The notes: generated by a model from the sequence alone, not told the origin. Numbered from the stretch's first letter, positions 13,654 through 22,177 are shown. The stretch: 32,177 bases of DNA from Streptomyces niphimycinicus (GCF_018883605.1 NZ_JAHLEM010000123.1:1-32177), one strand, 5' to 3'. Translations and numbers: made by a program.

Positions 13654-16143
13654 TCACTCCCGCAGCAGGTCGGGGACGCCGTGGGCGTCCGGCTCGTCGC
13701 GGGTCCCCGACACCACCGTCAGCCGCTGGGTCGCGCGGGTGAGCGCCACGTACAGCACCCGTAGCCCCGCCGGTGACTCGTCGGCGATCTCGGCGGGCGA
13801 GACCACGACCGTCGCGTCGTACTCCAGCCCCTTCGCCTCCAGGCTGCCCAGCGCCACCACCCGGTGGCCCAGGCCGGTCAGCCACTGACGGGCCTGCTCG
13901 CGGCGGTTCATCGCGACGACGACGCCGACGGTGCCGTCCACCTCGTCCAGCAGCCGGAGCGCCTCCCGGCGGGCGGCCGCGCCGAGATCGCCGTCCACGT
14001 CCGGTGCGAAGCGCGGCTCCACGCCCGTGGAGCGGACCGCCTCGGGCGCGGGGGTGCCGGGCATCGCCAGGGTGAGGACCCTGGTGGCCAACTCGGCGAT
14101 CTCGGACGGGTTGCGGTAGTTGACGGTGAGGGTGAAGCGGCGGCGCGGGCGGCTGCCGAGCGCCTCGTCCCGGGCCCGCCCCGCCTCGTCCGGGTCGGAC
14201 CAGGAGCTCTGGGCCGGGTCGCCGACCACCGTCCAGGTGGCGTGGCGGCCACGCCGTCCCACCATCCGCCACTGCATGGGGGTGAGGTCCTGCGCCTCGT
14301 CGACGATGACGTGGGCGTAGTCGGCGCGCTCCCGCTCGGCCCGGTCGGCGCGGCCGCGGCGGGGGCCGACCCGGTCGGCGTAGGTGGTCAGCTCGTCCAG
14401 ACCGGTCAACTGGTCCAGCGGATCCACCTCGCGGGGGGTGGCGGGTCGGGCGGGGAGGCCCAGCAGGGTGTTCAGCTCGTCCAGCAGCGCCACGTCGTGG
14501 ACCGACAGCGGGCCCTGCCCGTCCGGGCCGAGCCGGGCGAGCGACCGGGCCACCTGGCGGACCTCGCGGGGGTTGAGCACCCGCCGCGACCAGCGCCCCA
14601 GCCGCTTCTCGTCGGCCATGGCGGCGAGGACGGAGCGGGGGGTGAGCTCGGGCCACCAGGCGTCGAGGAACTCCTGGAAGACGTCCTCGGAGGAGATGTC
14701 CTCGTCGAAGCCCTCGCGCGCCTCGGCGGCCAGCTCGGGGTCGGTGTAGCGGCGGGGCGCGCCGGAGCGGGTCCACAGCGCGTCCAGCAGCAGCCGGCGG
14801 GCGCGGGGGCGCAGCAGGTTGACGGGTGCGGTGCCGCCCAGCACGTTCTGGCGGATGCGGCGCAGCTCATCGGCGTCCAGCTCGATCCGGGCACCGAAGG
14901 CGACCACGCGCAGCCGCTCGGGCGGGCCGCCGGGTCTGGTCCCGGAGCCCGCACCGGGTCTGCCGCCGTCGTTCGACGGGGCGGCGGGGGCGCCGAGCGC
15001 CACGTCGAGGGTCAACTGGCCGTCGTCCGACGAACGGTCCGACGACGAGGCCGATCCGGCGGCGGTTCCCCGCGGCATCTCCAGCGCGCCGCGGGCGGCC
15101 TTGCGCAGCACCCTCAGCATCCGGGAGGAGCCCTTGACGCGGGCCACGGCCGGGGTGTCGTACGTGGTGGCCTCGGCGCCCTCCACCAGGGAGCCCACCG
15201 CGCGGATGGCCACCTGGCCCTCCTCGCCCAGTGAGGGCAGCACGCCCTCGGTGTAGGCGACCAGCAGCGGGGTGGGGCTGACCACGAGGATGCCGCCCGC
15301 GTAGCGCCGCCGGTCCTGGTAGAGGAGGTACGCCGCGCGGTGCAGCGCGACCGCCGTCTTCCCGGTGCCGGGGCCGCCCTCGACCTCGGTGATGGAGGCG
15401 GCGGGGGCGCGGATCACCTGGTCCTGCTCGGCCTGGATGGAGGCGACGATGTCCCGCATGGTGTGGCCGCGGGCCTGGCCGAGCGCGGCCATCAGGGCGC
15501 CGTCGCCGACCACCGGCAGCGCACTGCCGTCGAGGGTGGCGCTCAGCTCCGGGCGCAGCAGGTCGTCCTCGACGCCGAGCACCCGGCGGCCCTTGCTGCG
15601 GATCACCCGGCGGCGGACAACGCGGCCGGGGGCCACCGGGGTCGAGCGGTAGAAGGGCGCGGCGGCGGGCGCCCGCCAGTCGATCACCAGCGGGGCGTAG
15701 TCGGCGTCGAGCACGCCGATGCGGCCGATGTGCAGGGTTTCGGCGATCTCCGCGCGGTCGCCGTCCGGGCCGGTGCGGATGGCGTCGTCGGCGGGCTCGA
15801 CGGAGGTGTAGGCGCCGTCGGGGCCGCGCTCGCCGTCCTTGCCCGGCAGCAGATCGATGCGGCCGAAGAGGAAGTCCTCGAACTCGCTGTTCAGCCGGTT
15901 GAGGTGGACCCCGGCCCGGAAGACCTGGGCGTCCCGTTCGGCGAGCGCCCCGGGCGTACCGACCTGGCCGCGTTTGGCGGCGTCGTCCATGAGGAACTCC
16001 GCCTCGTGGATCTTCTCCTCGAGGCGGTGGTACACCCGGTCCAGATGCGTCTGTTCGATCCGGATCTCGCGGTCCCGGACCCCGTCCCCGCCGTCCCGCC
16101 GCGGTGCCGTCCGGTCGTCATGCGTGGCGTTCTGCGCGGCCAC
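13654..16143 (-). CDS. HelD/HelR-like superfamily 1 ATPase (UvrD-like helicase fold)
   Basis: This 829-residue protein belongs to the actinobacterial HelD-like group, which frees stalled RNA polymerase; one branch, HelR, protects against rifamycins. The GTG start at 16143 follows AAGGGGG. An N-terminal helical arm (about 25-60, IRIEQTHLDRVYHRLEEKIHEAE) is the part that in HelD enters the polymerase secondary channel. Walker A is GGPGTGKT (256-263), Walker B is VIVDEAQDLTPMQW (around 610-620), and motif VI is YVALTRATQRLTVV near the end. A disordered Ser/Gly/Asp stretch interrupts the middle (about 360-400). I see no rifamycin-associated element upstream, so it may be a general recycling factor. 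It lies 63 bp after the anti-sigma gene on the same strand. Confidence 0.87.
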   Translation of the reverse strand: MAAQNATHDDRTAPRRDGGDGVRDREIRIEQTHLDRVYHRLEEKIHEAEFLMDDAAKRGQVGTPGALAERDAQVFRAGVHLNRLNSEFEDFLFGRIDLLPGKDGERGPDGAYTSVEPADDAIRTGPDGDRAEIAETLHIGRIGVLDADYAPLVIDWRAPAAAPFYRSTPVAPGRVVRRRVIRSKGRRVLGVEDDLLRPELSATLDGSALPVVGDGALMAALGQARGHTMRDIVASIQAEQDQVIRAPAASITEVEGGPGTGKTAVALHRAAYLLYQDRRRYAGGILVVSPTPLLVAYTEGVLPSLGEEGQVAIRAVGSLVEGAEATTYDTPAVARVKGSSRMLRVLRKAARGALEMPRGTAAGSASSSDRSSDDGQLTLDVALGAPAAPSNDGGRPGAGSGTRPGGPPERLRVVAFGARIELDADELRRIRQNVLGGTAPVNLLRPRARRLLLDALWTRSGAPRRYTDPELAAEAREGFDEDISSEDVFQEFLDAWWPELTPRSVLAAMADEKRLGRWSRRVLNPREVRQVARSLARLGPDGQGPLSVHDVALLDELNTLLGLPARPATPREVDPLDQLTGLDELTTYADRVGPRRGRADRAERERADYAHVIVDEAQDLTPMQWRMVGRRGRHATWTVVGDPAQSSWSDPDEAGRARDEALGSRPRRRFTLTVNYRNPSEIAELATRVLTLAMPGTPAPEAVRSTGVEPRFAPDVDGDLGAAARREALRLLDEVDGTVGVVVAMNRREQARQWLTGLGHRVVALGSLEAKGLEYDATVVVSPAEIADESPAGLRVLYVALTRATQRLTVVSGTRDEPDAHGVPDLLRE

Positions 16144-16206
16144 CCAGGCCCCCTTCTGTGTTCTTAAGGGCAGCCGTCAACCGTACACCCCCGGGGAGCG
16201 GGATTC

Positions 16207-16965
16207 TCAGAGCCTGACCTCGGCCAGCCGCCGGCCGTCCAGCGTGCGGACCTCGAAACGCTCGATGTCGTCGGTGTTCATGGCGGCGCCGCCCTGGGCG
16301 TAGAGCGGCTCCTTGCTCCAGCGCGAACCGTCCCCGTCCGTGATGCCGTAGCCCGATGTGGGCACGGCCCAGGTGGTGATGGTCTCCTCGTGGCCGTCCT
16401 TGCCGATGGCCACCAGGTCGCAGGTGCGCGGCCCCTTGAGGTTGCCCAGCTTGAGGGCGACGGAGGTGCCCCAGCCCTTCTGCTGGAGCGAGACGGACGC
16501 GTCCACCTTGGTGACCGGGTCCACCGCGCTGAACTTCCTGCCCTGCTCGTACACCTGCTGGGAGGTGGACGCCACCGCCTGGGTCTTGCCGTCGTCGGAA
16601 CTCGCGGTGAGCGCCGCTCCCGCGAGCGGGCCGCCGACGATGAGGACGGCGGCCGCGGCGACGAGATAGAGCCGCCTTCTGCCGGATGCCTTACGGCTGA
16701 CCGTGACGTCGTCCAGGAGCCGGTCGAGCAGTTCGGGCCCGGGGCGGGCGGTGACCACCGACGGATCCGGGAGCGCGGTGCCGTCGGCGGCGGTGGCGTA
16801 CTCGGCCAGCAGGGGCGGGAGCCCCATCAGCTCGTCGAGCTCGGCGGCGCACCGCTCGCACCCGATGAGGTGGTCCTCGAAGCGCGCCGCGTCGGCGGGG
16901 TCGAGCACTCCGAGCGCATAGGCGCCGACCGCGGTGTGCTGCTGGTCGTCCGCTGCCGGCATCAT
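16207..16965 (-). CDS. rsuA: Membrane-anchored zinc anti-sigma factor (RsuA-like)
   Basis: This 252-residue anti-sigma factor is expected to hold the ECF sigma encoded just upstream at the membrane. The ATG overlaps the sigma stop by 4 bp (ATGA), the standard coupled arrangement. The ZAS-type zinc motif H-x3-C-x2-C is His32, Cys36, Cys39 (HLIGCERC). One membrane helix lies at about 99-119 (LYLVAAAAVLIVGGPLAG), followed by an extracytoplasmic RskA-like domain with a GWGTSVALKLGNL segment, rather like an anti-sigma-K domain. The symbol follows from gene order: S. coelicolor SigU-RsuA sits beside a helicase gene in the same order (memory). Confidence 0.9.
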   Translation of the reverse strand: MMPAADDQQHTAVGAYALGVLDPADAARFEDHLIGCERCAAELDELMGLPPLLAEYATAADGTALPDPSVVTARPGPELLDRLLDDVTVSRKASGRRRLYLVAAAAVLIVGGPLAGAALTASSDDGKTQAVASTSQQVYEQGRKFSAVDPVTKVDASVSLQQKGWGTSVALKLGNLKGPRTCDLVAIGKDGHEETITTWAVPTSGYGITDGDGSRWSKEPLYAQGGAAMNTDDIERFEVRTLDGRRLAEVRL

Positions 16966-17483
16966 GCCGTAACCCCCCGTTCCTCGAGCGAGAGCTTCAG
17001 GGAGCGCAGCGCGTAGAAGACCCGGGACCTTACCGTCCCGGCGGGAACGCCCAGCACCTCGGCCGCCTCACTCACCGTCCGTCCCTTGAAGTATGTCTCC
17101 ACGAGGGCCGCTCTATGTGCATCGGTGAGGTCATTCAACGCATCGGAAATGGTCATCTGGCGCAATGCCCGGTCGATGTCGTCCGCGGCGGGCATCACAT
17201 GGAGCGCTGCCGCGTCCACTTCCTGGGGACGTGCCCGGCGTTGCCGGTGGCCGTCGATGACGATGCGGCGGGCCACGGTCACCAGCCACGGCCGTACCGA
17301 CCCGCCGGAGCGCTGGAGTTGGTCGGCGTTGCGCCAGGCCCTGAGCAAGGTCTCCTGGACCACGTCCTCGGCGCGCTGCCGGTCGCCCGCGACCAGGCGC
17401 AGGACGAAGGCGAGAAGCGGGCCCGCGTGCTCCGCGTAGAGCGCGCGCATGAGCGCGTCGTCCGGTGTCGTCCTCTCGGTCAC
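16962..17483 (-). CDS. sigU: ECF RNA polymerase sigma factor (SigU-like)
   Basis: This group IV sigma factor directs RNA polymerase to extracytoplasmic-stress promoters. With the GTG at 17483 (MTERTTPDDALMRALYAEHAG) it has 173 residues. Region 2 spans about 17-82, including AEDVVQETLLRAW and RPWLVTVARRIVIDGHRQ. Region 4 spans about 118-168, with TVSEAAEVLGVPAGTVRSRV as the DNA-binding helix-turn-helix. The frame is open to a GTG at 17558, but a candidate ECF promoter covers that point and favours the shorter form. In S. coelicolor, loss of the RsuA partner frees SigU and blocks aerial development (known); the same role here is inferred. Confidence 0.9.
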   Translation of the reverse strand: MTERTTPDDALMRALYAEHAGPLLAFVLRLVAGDRQRAEDVVQETLLRAWRNADQLQRSGGSVRPWLVTVARRIVIDGHRQRRARPQEVDAAALHVMPAADDIDRALRQMTISDALNDLTDAHRAALVETYFKGRTVSEAAEVLGVPAGTVRSRVFYALRSLKLSLEERGVTA

Positions 17484-17493
17484 GAGGGCATCT

Positions 17494-17505
17494 TTGCGTA
17501 CGCAA
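17494..17505. promoter_or_regulatory. 12-bp perfect palindrome in the sigma-gene leader
   Basis: TTGCGTACGCAA lies 11 nt before the chosen sigma start, where a ribosome site would be expected but none is visible. It could be an operator or a short leader hairpin. Confidence 0.35.
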
Positions 17506-17556
17506 GCCGCCGGGTCGAGGGGGGTACGGGCTGGAAACGCTCGGCGTTCATCGGCC

Positions 17557-17581
17557 ACCGTGTGATGTACGTCCCAATTCC
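17557..17581 (-). promoter_or_regulatory. Candidate ECF-type promoter of the sigma/anti-sigma operon
   Basis: On the minus strand GGAAT (17581-17577), a 16-nt spacer and CGGT (17560-17557) resemble the GGAAC-N16-CGTY pattern of ECF sigma factors. This suggests autoregulation, with a leader of about 65 nt before the GTG at 17483. Confidence 0.4.
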
Positions 17582-18028
17582 GGAGTGAACATCGCCCCCT
17601 GTGCGATGCGTACTTGAGACCGAGTAGGCCGACGCCGGGCGGGTGTCGGCCATCAGGAAGGGCTCCCTCCCCAAATCCGCCCCACAGGCCCCGGTCCCCC
17701 CATCCGGGGCCTGTGCCATGTCCGGATCCGGTTCATGCTTTGGTCAACTTCTCGGCCGTGAACGACCGAGCTTGCTGACTCAGTCGACCACACCGATTCA
17801 TGCTCTCCGAGCGCGGCTGGCTGCGGCGACGAAGTCACATCCACCGCAGGTCTGCGGTGCGGGACCGTTGACTGGGCCCCACACTGGGACAAGCCCAGCG
17901 ACATCCGCCCGGTCAGCGCTATCTAAACCGTGTCCCCGGCAAGCCGGTTCGTGCCTTGCAAGCTCGCAAACGGATACGAAGAGACTACCGGACCGCTGCG
18001 CGCCCCGGGGGCGAAAGATGCGATTCCT
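17582..18028. other. Gene-poor region between the ECF operon and the CGNR regulator
   Basis: No convincing gene is visible on either strand. A hairpin with perfect 11-bp arms (ACAGGCCCCGG at 17684-17694 and CCGGGGCCTGT at 17704-17714, loop 9 nt) could be a terminator. The rest has lower GC and no codon-position bias; open frames here are short and do not resemble known proteins. It may be decayed DNA. Confidence 0.5.
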
Positions 18029-18048
18029 CCCGGGCGTGAATGCCCGGG
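18029..18048 (-). mobile_element. Hairpin resembling the terminal hairpin of IS605-type (TnpB) elements, or a plain terminator
   Basis: On the minus strand CCCGGGC-ATTCAC-GCCCGGG is followed directly by AGGAATC. Streptomyces TnpB elements commonly end in a GC hairpin with a TTCA-type loop followed by GGAGGAA (memory), which is the end of the omega RNA scaffold. No TnpB frame is present beside it, so it would be a solo remnant. It is also well placed, 32 bp past the CGNR gene stop, to act simply as that gene's terminator. Confidence 0.35.
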
Positions 18049-18079
18049 GTTCCTCGCAAGATCAGGCTGAAGTTTGGGT

Positions 18080-18667
18080 TTAGGCACTGTTCGGGGCCAC
18101 CCGACGGCGGTGCCGGGCAACTCGTTCGCGGTTCCCGCAAATTTCACTGGAGCACCAGCGCCTCCGGCGGCCGCGCGAGGTGTCGAGGTAGACCAGCGAA
18201 CAGGTCTCCCCCTCACAGCGCCGCAACTGCCCGCGGGCCACCGGGTCGGTGAGCAACTGCACCGCGTCCCGGGCGATCTGGGAGAGCAGCGCACCGCAGT
18301 CGGGCTTCCCGGCGAGGGCACGCACCAGGGCGCCGTCGGGCGTCCGTACGGCGCGCAGGGCGGGCGGGGCGGTGGCGGCCAGCGCGTTCATCCGCTCCAG
18401 ATCGGCTCCGGCGGCGTGGCCCTCGACCTCGGTGTGGACGATGCGGTGCAGCAGATCGCGGGCCGCCCGGAAGCGGACGAGCCAGCGGTGATCCACGACA
18501 TCGAGCGGCGTGCCGCCGGGCACCAGGCCGGCACCGAGCAGCCAGGCCCTGAGGGGCTCCACACCGCCCAGCCGCTCGACGGGCGCCTCGCTGAGCCGGC
18601 CACCGACGGTGGCCACCAGGTCCAGGCAGATCCGTCCCGAGTCGAACCGCAGGTCGTAGCCCGACAT
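18080..18667 (-). CDS. ABATE/CGNR zinc-finger domain protein, probable transcription regulator
   Basis: This 195-residue protein starts at MSGYDLRFDSGRICLDLVAT, with AGGAA just upstream of the ATG at 18667; upstream frame extension to 18862 is intergenic repeat. The N-terminal ABATE domain (about 6-140) carries the usual FDSGRICLDL opening and an RAARDLLHRIV helix. The C-terminal CGNR zinc finger has Cys151, Cys156, Cys172 and Cys177 with the CGNRERVARHRRR DNA-binding end. Such proteins are thought to be stress- or ligand-responsive regulators. It stands alone, with repeats on one side and a gene-poor region on the other, so its target is unknown. Confidence 0.9.
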   Translation of the reverse strand: MSGYDLRFDSGRICLDLVATVGGRLSEAPVERLGGVEPLRAWLLGAGLVPGGTPLDVVDHRWLVRFRAARDLLHRIVHTEVEGHAAGADLERMNALAATAPPALRAVRTPDGALVRALAGKPDCGALLSQIARDAVQLLTDPVARGQLRRCEGETCSLVYLDTSRGRRRRWCSSEICGNRERVARHRRRVAPNSA

Positions 18668-19293
18668 GTTCCTGTCACCCCTTGGGGAAGGCCCGATCCG
18701 GTCACCTTTCAGAGTGCCCGCCCCGGGTGTCCCCCGGAACCCCTTCGGGGGCGAGGCGGGGCGAACGCTTTGGGCTCCGCCGTGGTGGCCCTGTGACGCG
18801 CCGGGTGCGGGCCGTGGGCGCCTCCGGCGGAGATCCCCCACCCCGCCCCTTCCCGAAACCATGGGGCTCCGCCCCCTGGCCCCCCGCCGGGGCTCCGCCC
18901 CGGACCCCGCTCCTCAAACGCCGGAGGGGCTGAATTCCCGGCTCCGCCCCTCGCCCCACTCCTCAAACGCCGGAGAGGCTGCATTCACACCACCGGCGCG
19001 CGGACGCCGACGAGACGGGAGGGGGCGGGGTCGCAGGGGTGGTGTCCTGGACGCTTACGTGTATTTGTGGCGCCAATCCCCGACCAACACAACGCCCCCG
19101 GCCAATGGCGCCGTAAATATACGGTCCAGGGCGCCGCCCCGGAGGCCCCGCACCCGCCACCCACCACGAACAGCAGGCGCACCACCCACACACCCGCACC
19201 CGCACCCGCACCCGCACCCGCACCCGCACCCAGCGGAACCCGCACCCACCACGCACCCCACCGCGCCCCCCGCCCCGCGCCCCCGGTGAGCCG
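18668..19293. repeat. Intergenic repeat cluster
   Basis: This 626-bp stretch has no credible gene. It holds two copies of a 28-bp element (18910-18937 and 18959-18986, 26/28 identical; core CTCCTCAAACGCCGGAG) and two copies of GGGGCTCCGCCCC (18863-18875 and 18889-18901), each able to form a GGGGC/GCCCC hairpin. From memory these sequences recur between genes across Streptomyces genomes. The hexamer CCCGCA is repeated six times at 19193-19228. A more AT-rich patch with CGTAAATATACGG lies near 19110-19125. Confidence 0.75.
19193..19228. repeat. (CCCGCA)6 microsatellite
   Basis: Six perfect head-to-tail CCCGCA units are followed by a partial one. They lie just downstream of the nnaR stop and probably arose by slippage. 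They are outside any gene. Confidence 0.9.
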
Positions 19294-20460
19294 CTACGCG
19301 TCCGCGTACTTCGTTTCGGCCGACGGGTCCAGCGCCAGCCTGTACCCCCGCTTGACCACGGTCTGGATGAGCTTGGGGGAGCCGAGGGCCGTACGCAGGC
19401 GGGCCATCGCCGTTTCCACCGCGTGTTCGTCGCGGCCCGCGCCCGGCAGGGAGCGCAGGAGTTCCGCGCGGGCCACGACCCAACCGGGGCGCCGGGCCAG
19501 GGCGCGGAGCAAAGCCATCCCCGCAGGTGGCACGGTGCGCAGTTCGCCGTCGACGACCACCGCGTGGCCGCGGATCTCCAGGCGGCGCCCGGCGACCGGC
19601 AACGGGCGGACCCGGCCCGGGAGTTCCGCGGTCAGCAGTTGGACGAGGGGGCCCAGGCGGAATCGTTCGGGCTGGGAGGTGGGTATGTCGTGGGCCTCCA
19701 GCGGGAGCGCGGTGACCGGGCCGACGCAGGCCGCCAGCACGTCATGGCGGAGCGCGTCCAGGAGTTCCTCGCGCATACCGCGCCGTTCGGCCCGGTCCAG
19801 CAGGCTCGCGGCGGCGGGGGCGCTGGTGAAGGTGACGGCGTCCAGGGCGCGGGCGACCGTCGCGTCCAGCAGTCGGTCCACGGGCCCGATGTCCTCCGGT
19901 GGCATCCAGCGGTAGACCGGCACCCCGACCACCTCCGCTCCCCCGGCGCGCAGCGACTCGATGAAGCCGGGCAGCGGCTCGCCGTGCAGTTGGATGGCGA
20001 TGCGCTGCCCCTCGACACCCTCCTCCAGCAGCCGTTCGAGCACCTCGGCCATGGACTCGGAGGGCGGTGACCACTCCTCGGTGAGCCCGGCGGCCCGGAT
20101 CGCCCCGCGTACCTTGGGCCCGCGGGCCAGCAGCCGCACCTCGCGCAGCCGGTCCAGCAGCGCGTCGCCCAGGCCCCAGCCGTCGGCGGCCTCGACCCAG
20201 CCGCGGAAGCCGATGGCGGTGGTGGCGATGACGACATGCGGGGCGTGGTCGATCAACTGTTTGGTGGCGGCCAGGAGTTCGGAGTCGTCGGCCAGCGGCA
20301 CGATCCGCAGCGCCGGCGCGTGCATCACGGCCGCGCCGCGCCGCCGCAGCAGCGCGCCGAGCTCATCCGCGCGCCGTGCCGCGGTGACCCCCACGGTGAA
20401 TCCGGCGAGCGGGCCGACGGGTGCTTCGTCGCCCGCGGCCGCGGTCTGTTCTCGGTGCAT
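19294..20460 (-). CDS. nnaR: Nitrate/nitrite assimilation regulator NnaR (HemD-like domain plus winged helix)
   Basis: Two domains are fused. About residues 15-265 are uroporphyrinogen-III-synthase-like ([45 protein letters not shown]). About 290-378 form an OmpR-type winged helix ending [13 protein letters not shown]. The ATG at 20460 gives 388 residues; upstream frame is non-conserved. This architecture defines NnaR, which in S. coelicolor (SCO2958) and mycobacteria activates nitrite reductase and nitrate genes (known), so it is a regulator rather than a haem enzyme, though automatic annotation often says HemD. It follows narK on the same strand with a 244-bp gap holding a GlnR-type box, so it probably has its own nitrogen-controlled promoter. 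Confidence 0.92.
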   Translation of the reverse strand: MHREQTAAAGDEAPVGPLAGFTVGVTAARRADELGALLRRRGAAVMHAPALRIVPLADDSELLAATKQLIDHAPHVVIATTAIGFRGWVEAADGWGLGDALLDRLREVRLLARGPKVRGAIRAAGLTEEWSPPSESMAEVLERLLEEGVEGQRIAIQLHGEPLPGFIESLRAGGAEVVGVPVYRWMPPEDIGPVDRLLDATVARALDAVTFTSAPAAASLLDRAERRGMREELLDALRHDVLAACVGPVTALPLEAHDIPTSQPERFRLGPLVQLLTAELPGRVRPLPVAGRRLEIRGHAVVVDGELRTVPPAGMALLRALARRPGWVVARAELLRSLPGAGRDEHAVETAMARLRTALGSPKLIQTVVKRGYRLALDPSAETKYADA

Positions 20461-20550
20461 GGCTCTCGTCCCGATCTCCCGATTCACTCGCGTATGGGCG
20501 CCTCCGTTCCGCATCCTGTCGCCGTCCCGTGACGGTGGCGGTTCGCGGAG

Positions 20551-20566
20551 GTTTCCCACCTGTAAC
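20551..20566 (-). promoter_or_regulatory. GlnR-type box upstream of nnaR
   Basis: On the minus strand GTTAC-n6-GAAAC fits the GlnR consensus gTnAc-n6-GaAAc exactly. At the same 6-nt pitch a weaker second pair follows, GAACC (20544-20540) and GTCAC (20533-20529). It lies about 90-105 nt before the nnaR ATG. Confidence 0.7.
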
Positions 20567-20590
20567 GGAGCGTACGGCCGAGGGCGGAGG

Positions 20591-20645
20591 CCCGGGGCCC
20601 GGGGCCCGGGGGCCGGCGGCCGGGGCCCCGGGGGCCGGGGGCTTC
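20591..20645 (-). terminator. Extremely GC-rich block after narK
   Basis: Nested CCCGGGG and GGCCCCGGGGGCC inverted repeats give many possible stems. It follows the narK stop and the short tail duplication, and could terminate narK before nnaR. Confidence 0.45.
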
Positions 20646-20676
20646 CCCGGTCGACCGTACGCCCCGAGCCGCTCGC

Positions 20677-20732
20677 TCAGACATCCGCGCAAGCGGCTTG
20701 CCGCTCAGACATCCGCATACGCGGGTTGCCGC
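20677..20732 (-). repeat. 28-bp tandem duplication of the narK 3' end
   Basis: The unit at 20732-20705, ending in the narK TGA, is followed immediately by a second copy at 20704-20677, 24/28 identical and ending again in GCGGATGTCTGA. The copy encodes RQAACADV-stop against RQPAYADV-stop in narK, but one frame out. Confidence 0.85.
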
Positions 20733-22108
20733 TCCGGCCGCGGATCATGCGTGTCCGGCTCGGCGCCGGGCGCCGGCGCCGAGGCCGGGCGGGTGCCGCG
20801 GAGGTATACGGCCCAGGTGACCGCGGAGCATACGGCGTAGAAGGCGAGGAAGGAGACGAAGGCGGGAGTGCCGGAGTGGGCGCGGGCGAACGACTCCCGG
20901 AAGACGAGGTTGATCCCGAGCCCGCCGAGCGCGCCGACCGCCCCGATCAGCCCCATCGCCGCGCCCGAGAGCCGCCGCCCGTAGGAGGCGGCCTCCTCGC
21001 CCGCGAGGCCCCGGGCGAGGGCCTTGGCCTGGAAGATGCCGGGGATCATCTTGAAGGTGGCGCCGTTGCCGAGCCCGCTGAGGACGAAGAGGGCGATGAA
21101 GCCGGTGAGGAAGACGGGCAGGGACTTCTGCGCGGAGGCGTAGACGACCACGAGGGTCGCGGCGGCCATTGCGGCGAAGTTCCACAGGGTGATCTTCGCG
21201 CCGCCGTGGGCGTCGGCGAGCCGCCCGCCGACGGGGCGGATGAGCGAGCCGAGCAGCGGTCCGATGAAGGTGAGCGAGGCGGCCTGGAGCGGGGTGCGGT
21301 CGAACTGGTTCTGGAGCACCAGGCCGAAGGCGAAGCTGTAGCCGATGAACGAGCCGAAGGTGCCGATGTAGAGCAGCGACATGATCCAGGTGTGGGCGTC
21401 CCGCGCCGCTTCCTTGGCCGCCCCGGAGTCGTTGCGCACCGGCGCCAGGTTGTCCATGAACAGCGCCGAGAGCACCGCCGCGACCACGATCAGCGGGATG
21501 TAGACGGCGAGCACGAGCCGCGGATGGGCCGCCCCGGCGGTGCCGATGACCAGCAGCCCGATCAACTGGATCACGGGCACGCCGATATTGCCGCCGCCCG
21601 CGTTGAGCCCGAGCGCCCAGCCCTTCTTCCTGAGCGGATAGAAGGAGTTGATGTTGGTCATGGACGAGGCGAAGTTGCCGCCGCCGACCCCGGTGAGCGC
21701 CGCGACCACCATGAAGGTGGTGTAGGAGGTCCCGGGCTCCATCACCACGGCGGCGGCGACCGCGGGTACGAGCAGCGTCGCCGCGCTGATGATCGTCCAG
21801 TTGCGCCCGCCGAACCGCGCGACGGCGAAGGTGTACGGGACCCGAAGGATCCCGCCGACCAGCGTGGGCATGGCCACCAGGAAGAACTTCCCGGCCGCGT
21901 CGACGCCGTACTCCGGCCCCATGAACAGGACCATCACCGACCACAGGCTCCAGATGGAGAACCCGATGTGCTCGGAGAGGATCGAGAAGACCAGATTCCG
22001 GGTGGCGATCCGCTCCCCCTTCTCCCTCCAGAAGGTCTCGTCCTCCGGGTCCCACTGCTCGATCCAGCGGCCCCCCTCGCGTGCGGCGGTGGTGGTCGGG
22101 GCAGTCAT
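20705..22108 (-). CDS. narK: Nitrate/nitrite transporter, MFS NarK family
   Basis: This 467-residue major-facilitator protein moves nitrate in and/or nitrite out. The ATG at 22108 follows GGAGG by 5 nt; the frame continues far upstream but only through intergenic repeats. The NarK signature is clear: GVGGGNFASSMTNINSFYP, then RKKGWALGLNAGGGNIGVP, with a later GLGNGATFKMIPGIF block. About twelve membrane segments are visible. The N-terminus starts with a cytoplasmic tail (RWIEQWDPEDETFW) typical of actinobacterial NarK. A GlnR-type box lies upstream and NnaR follows, so it is probably induced in nitrogen limitation to feed nitrate assimilation; a respiratory role is not excluded. Confidence 0.95.
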   Translation of the reverse strand: MTAPTTTAAREGGRWIEQWDPEDETFWREKGERIATRNLVFSILSEHIGFSIWSLWSVMVLFMGPEYGVDAAGKFFLVAMPTLVGGILRVPYTFAVARFGGRNWTIISAATLLVPAVAAAVVMEPGTSYTTFMVVAALTGVGGGNFASSMTNINSFYPLRKKGWALGLNAGGGNIGVPVIQLIGLLVIGTAGAAHPRLVLAVYIPLIVVAAVLSALFMDNLAPVRNDSGAAKEAARDAHTWIMSLLYIGTFGSFIGYSFAFGLVLQNQFDRTPLQAASLTFIGPLLGSLIRPVGGRLADAHGGAKITLWNFAAMAAATLVVVYASAQKSLPVFLTGFIALFVLSGLGNGATFKMIPGIFQAKALARGLAGEEAASYGRRLSGAAMGLIGAVGALGGLGINLVFRESFARAHSGTPAFVSFLAFYAVCSAVTWAVYLRGTRPASAPAPGAEPDTHDPRPERQPAYADV

Positions 22109-22177
22109 CACGCCTCCACAGTTCTCGGTGTCGCTGCCCGACGGTAGGGACGGCGCATTACCGCGCTGTGGCGGCAG

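Noticed and set aside
16144..16206. Rifamycin-associated element upstream of the HelD-like gene
   Set aside because: The expected 19-bp inverted repeat was looked for and is not present; only a weak TTGACG at 16180-16175 is seen.
17643..18083. Plus-strand frame of 146 codons in the gene-poor region
   Set aside because: Composition and lack of similarity to any family argue against a gene; it also runs through two hairpins.
19193..19228. RVRVRV-type repeat protein on the minus strand
   Set aside because: The apparent peptide repeat is simply the CCCGCA microsatellite read on the other strand; no start or domain supports a gene.
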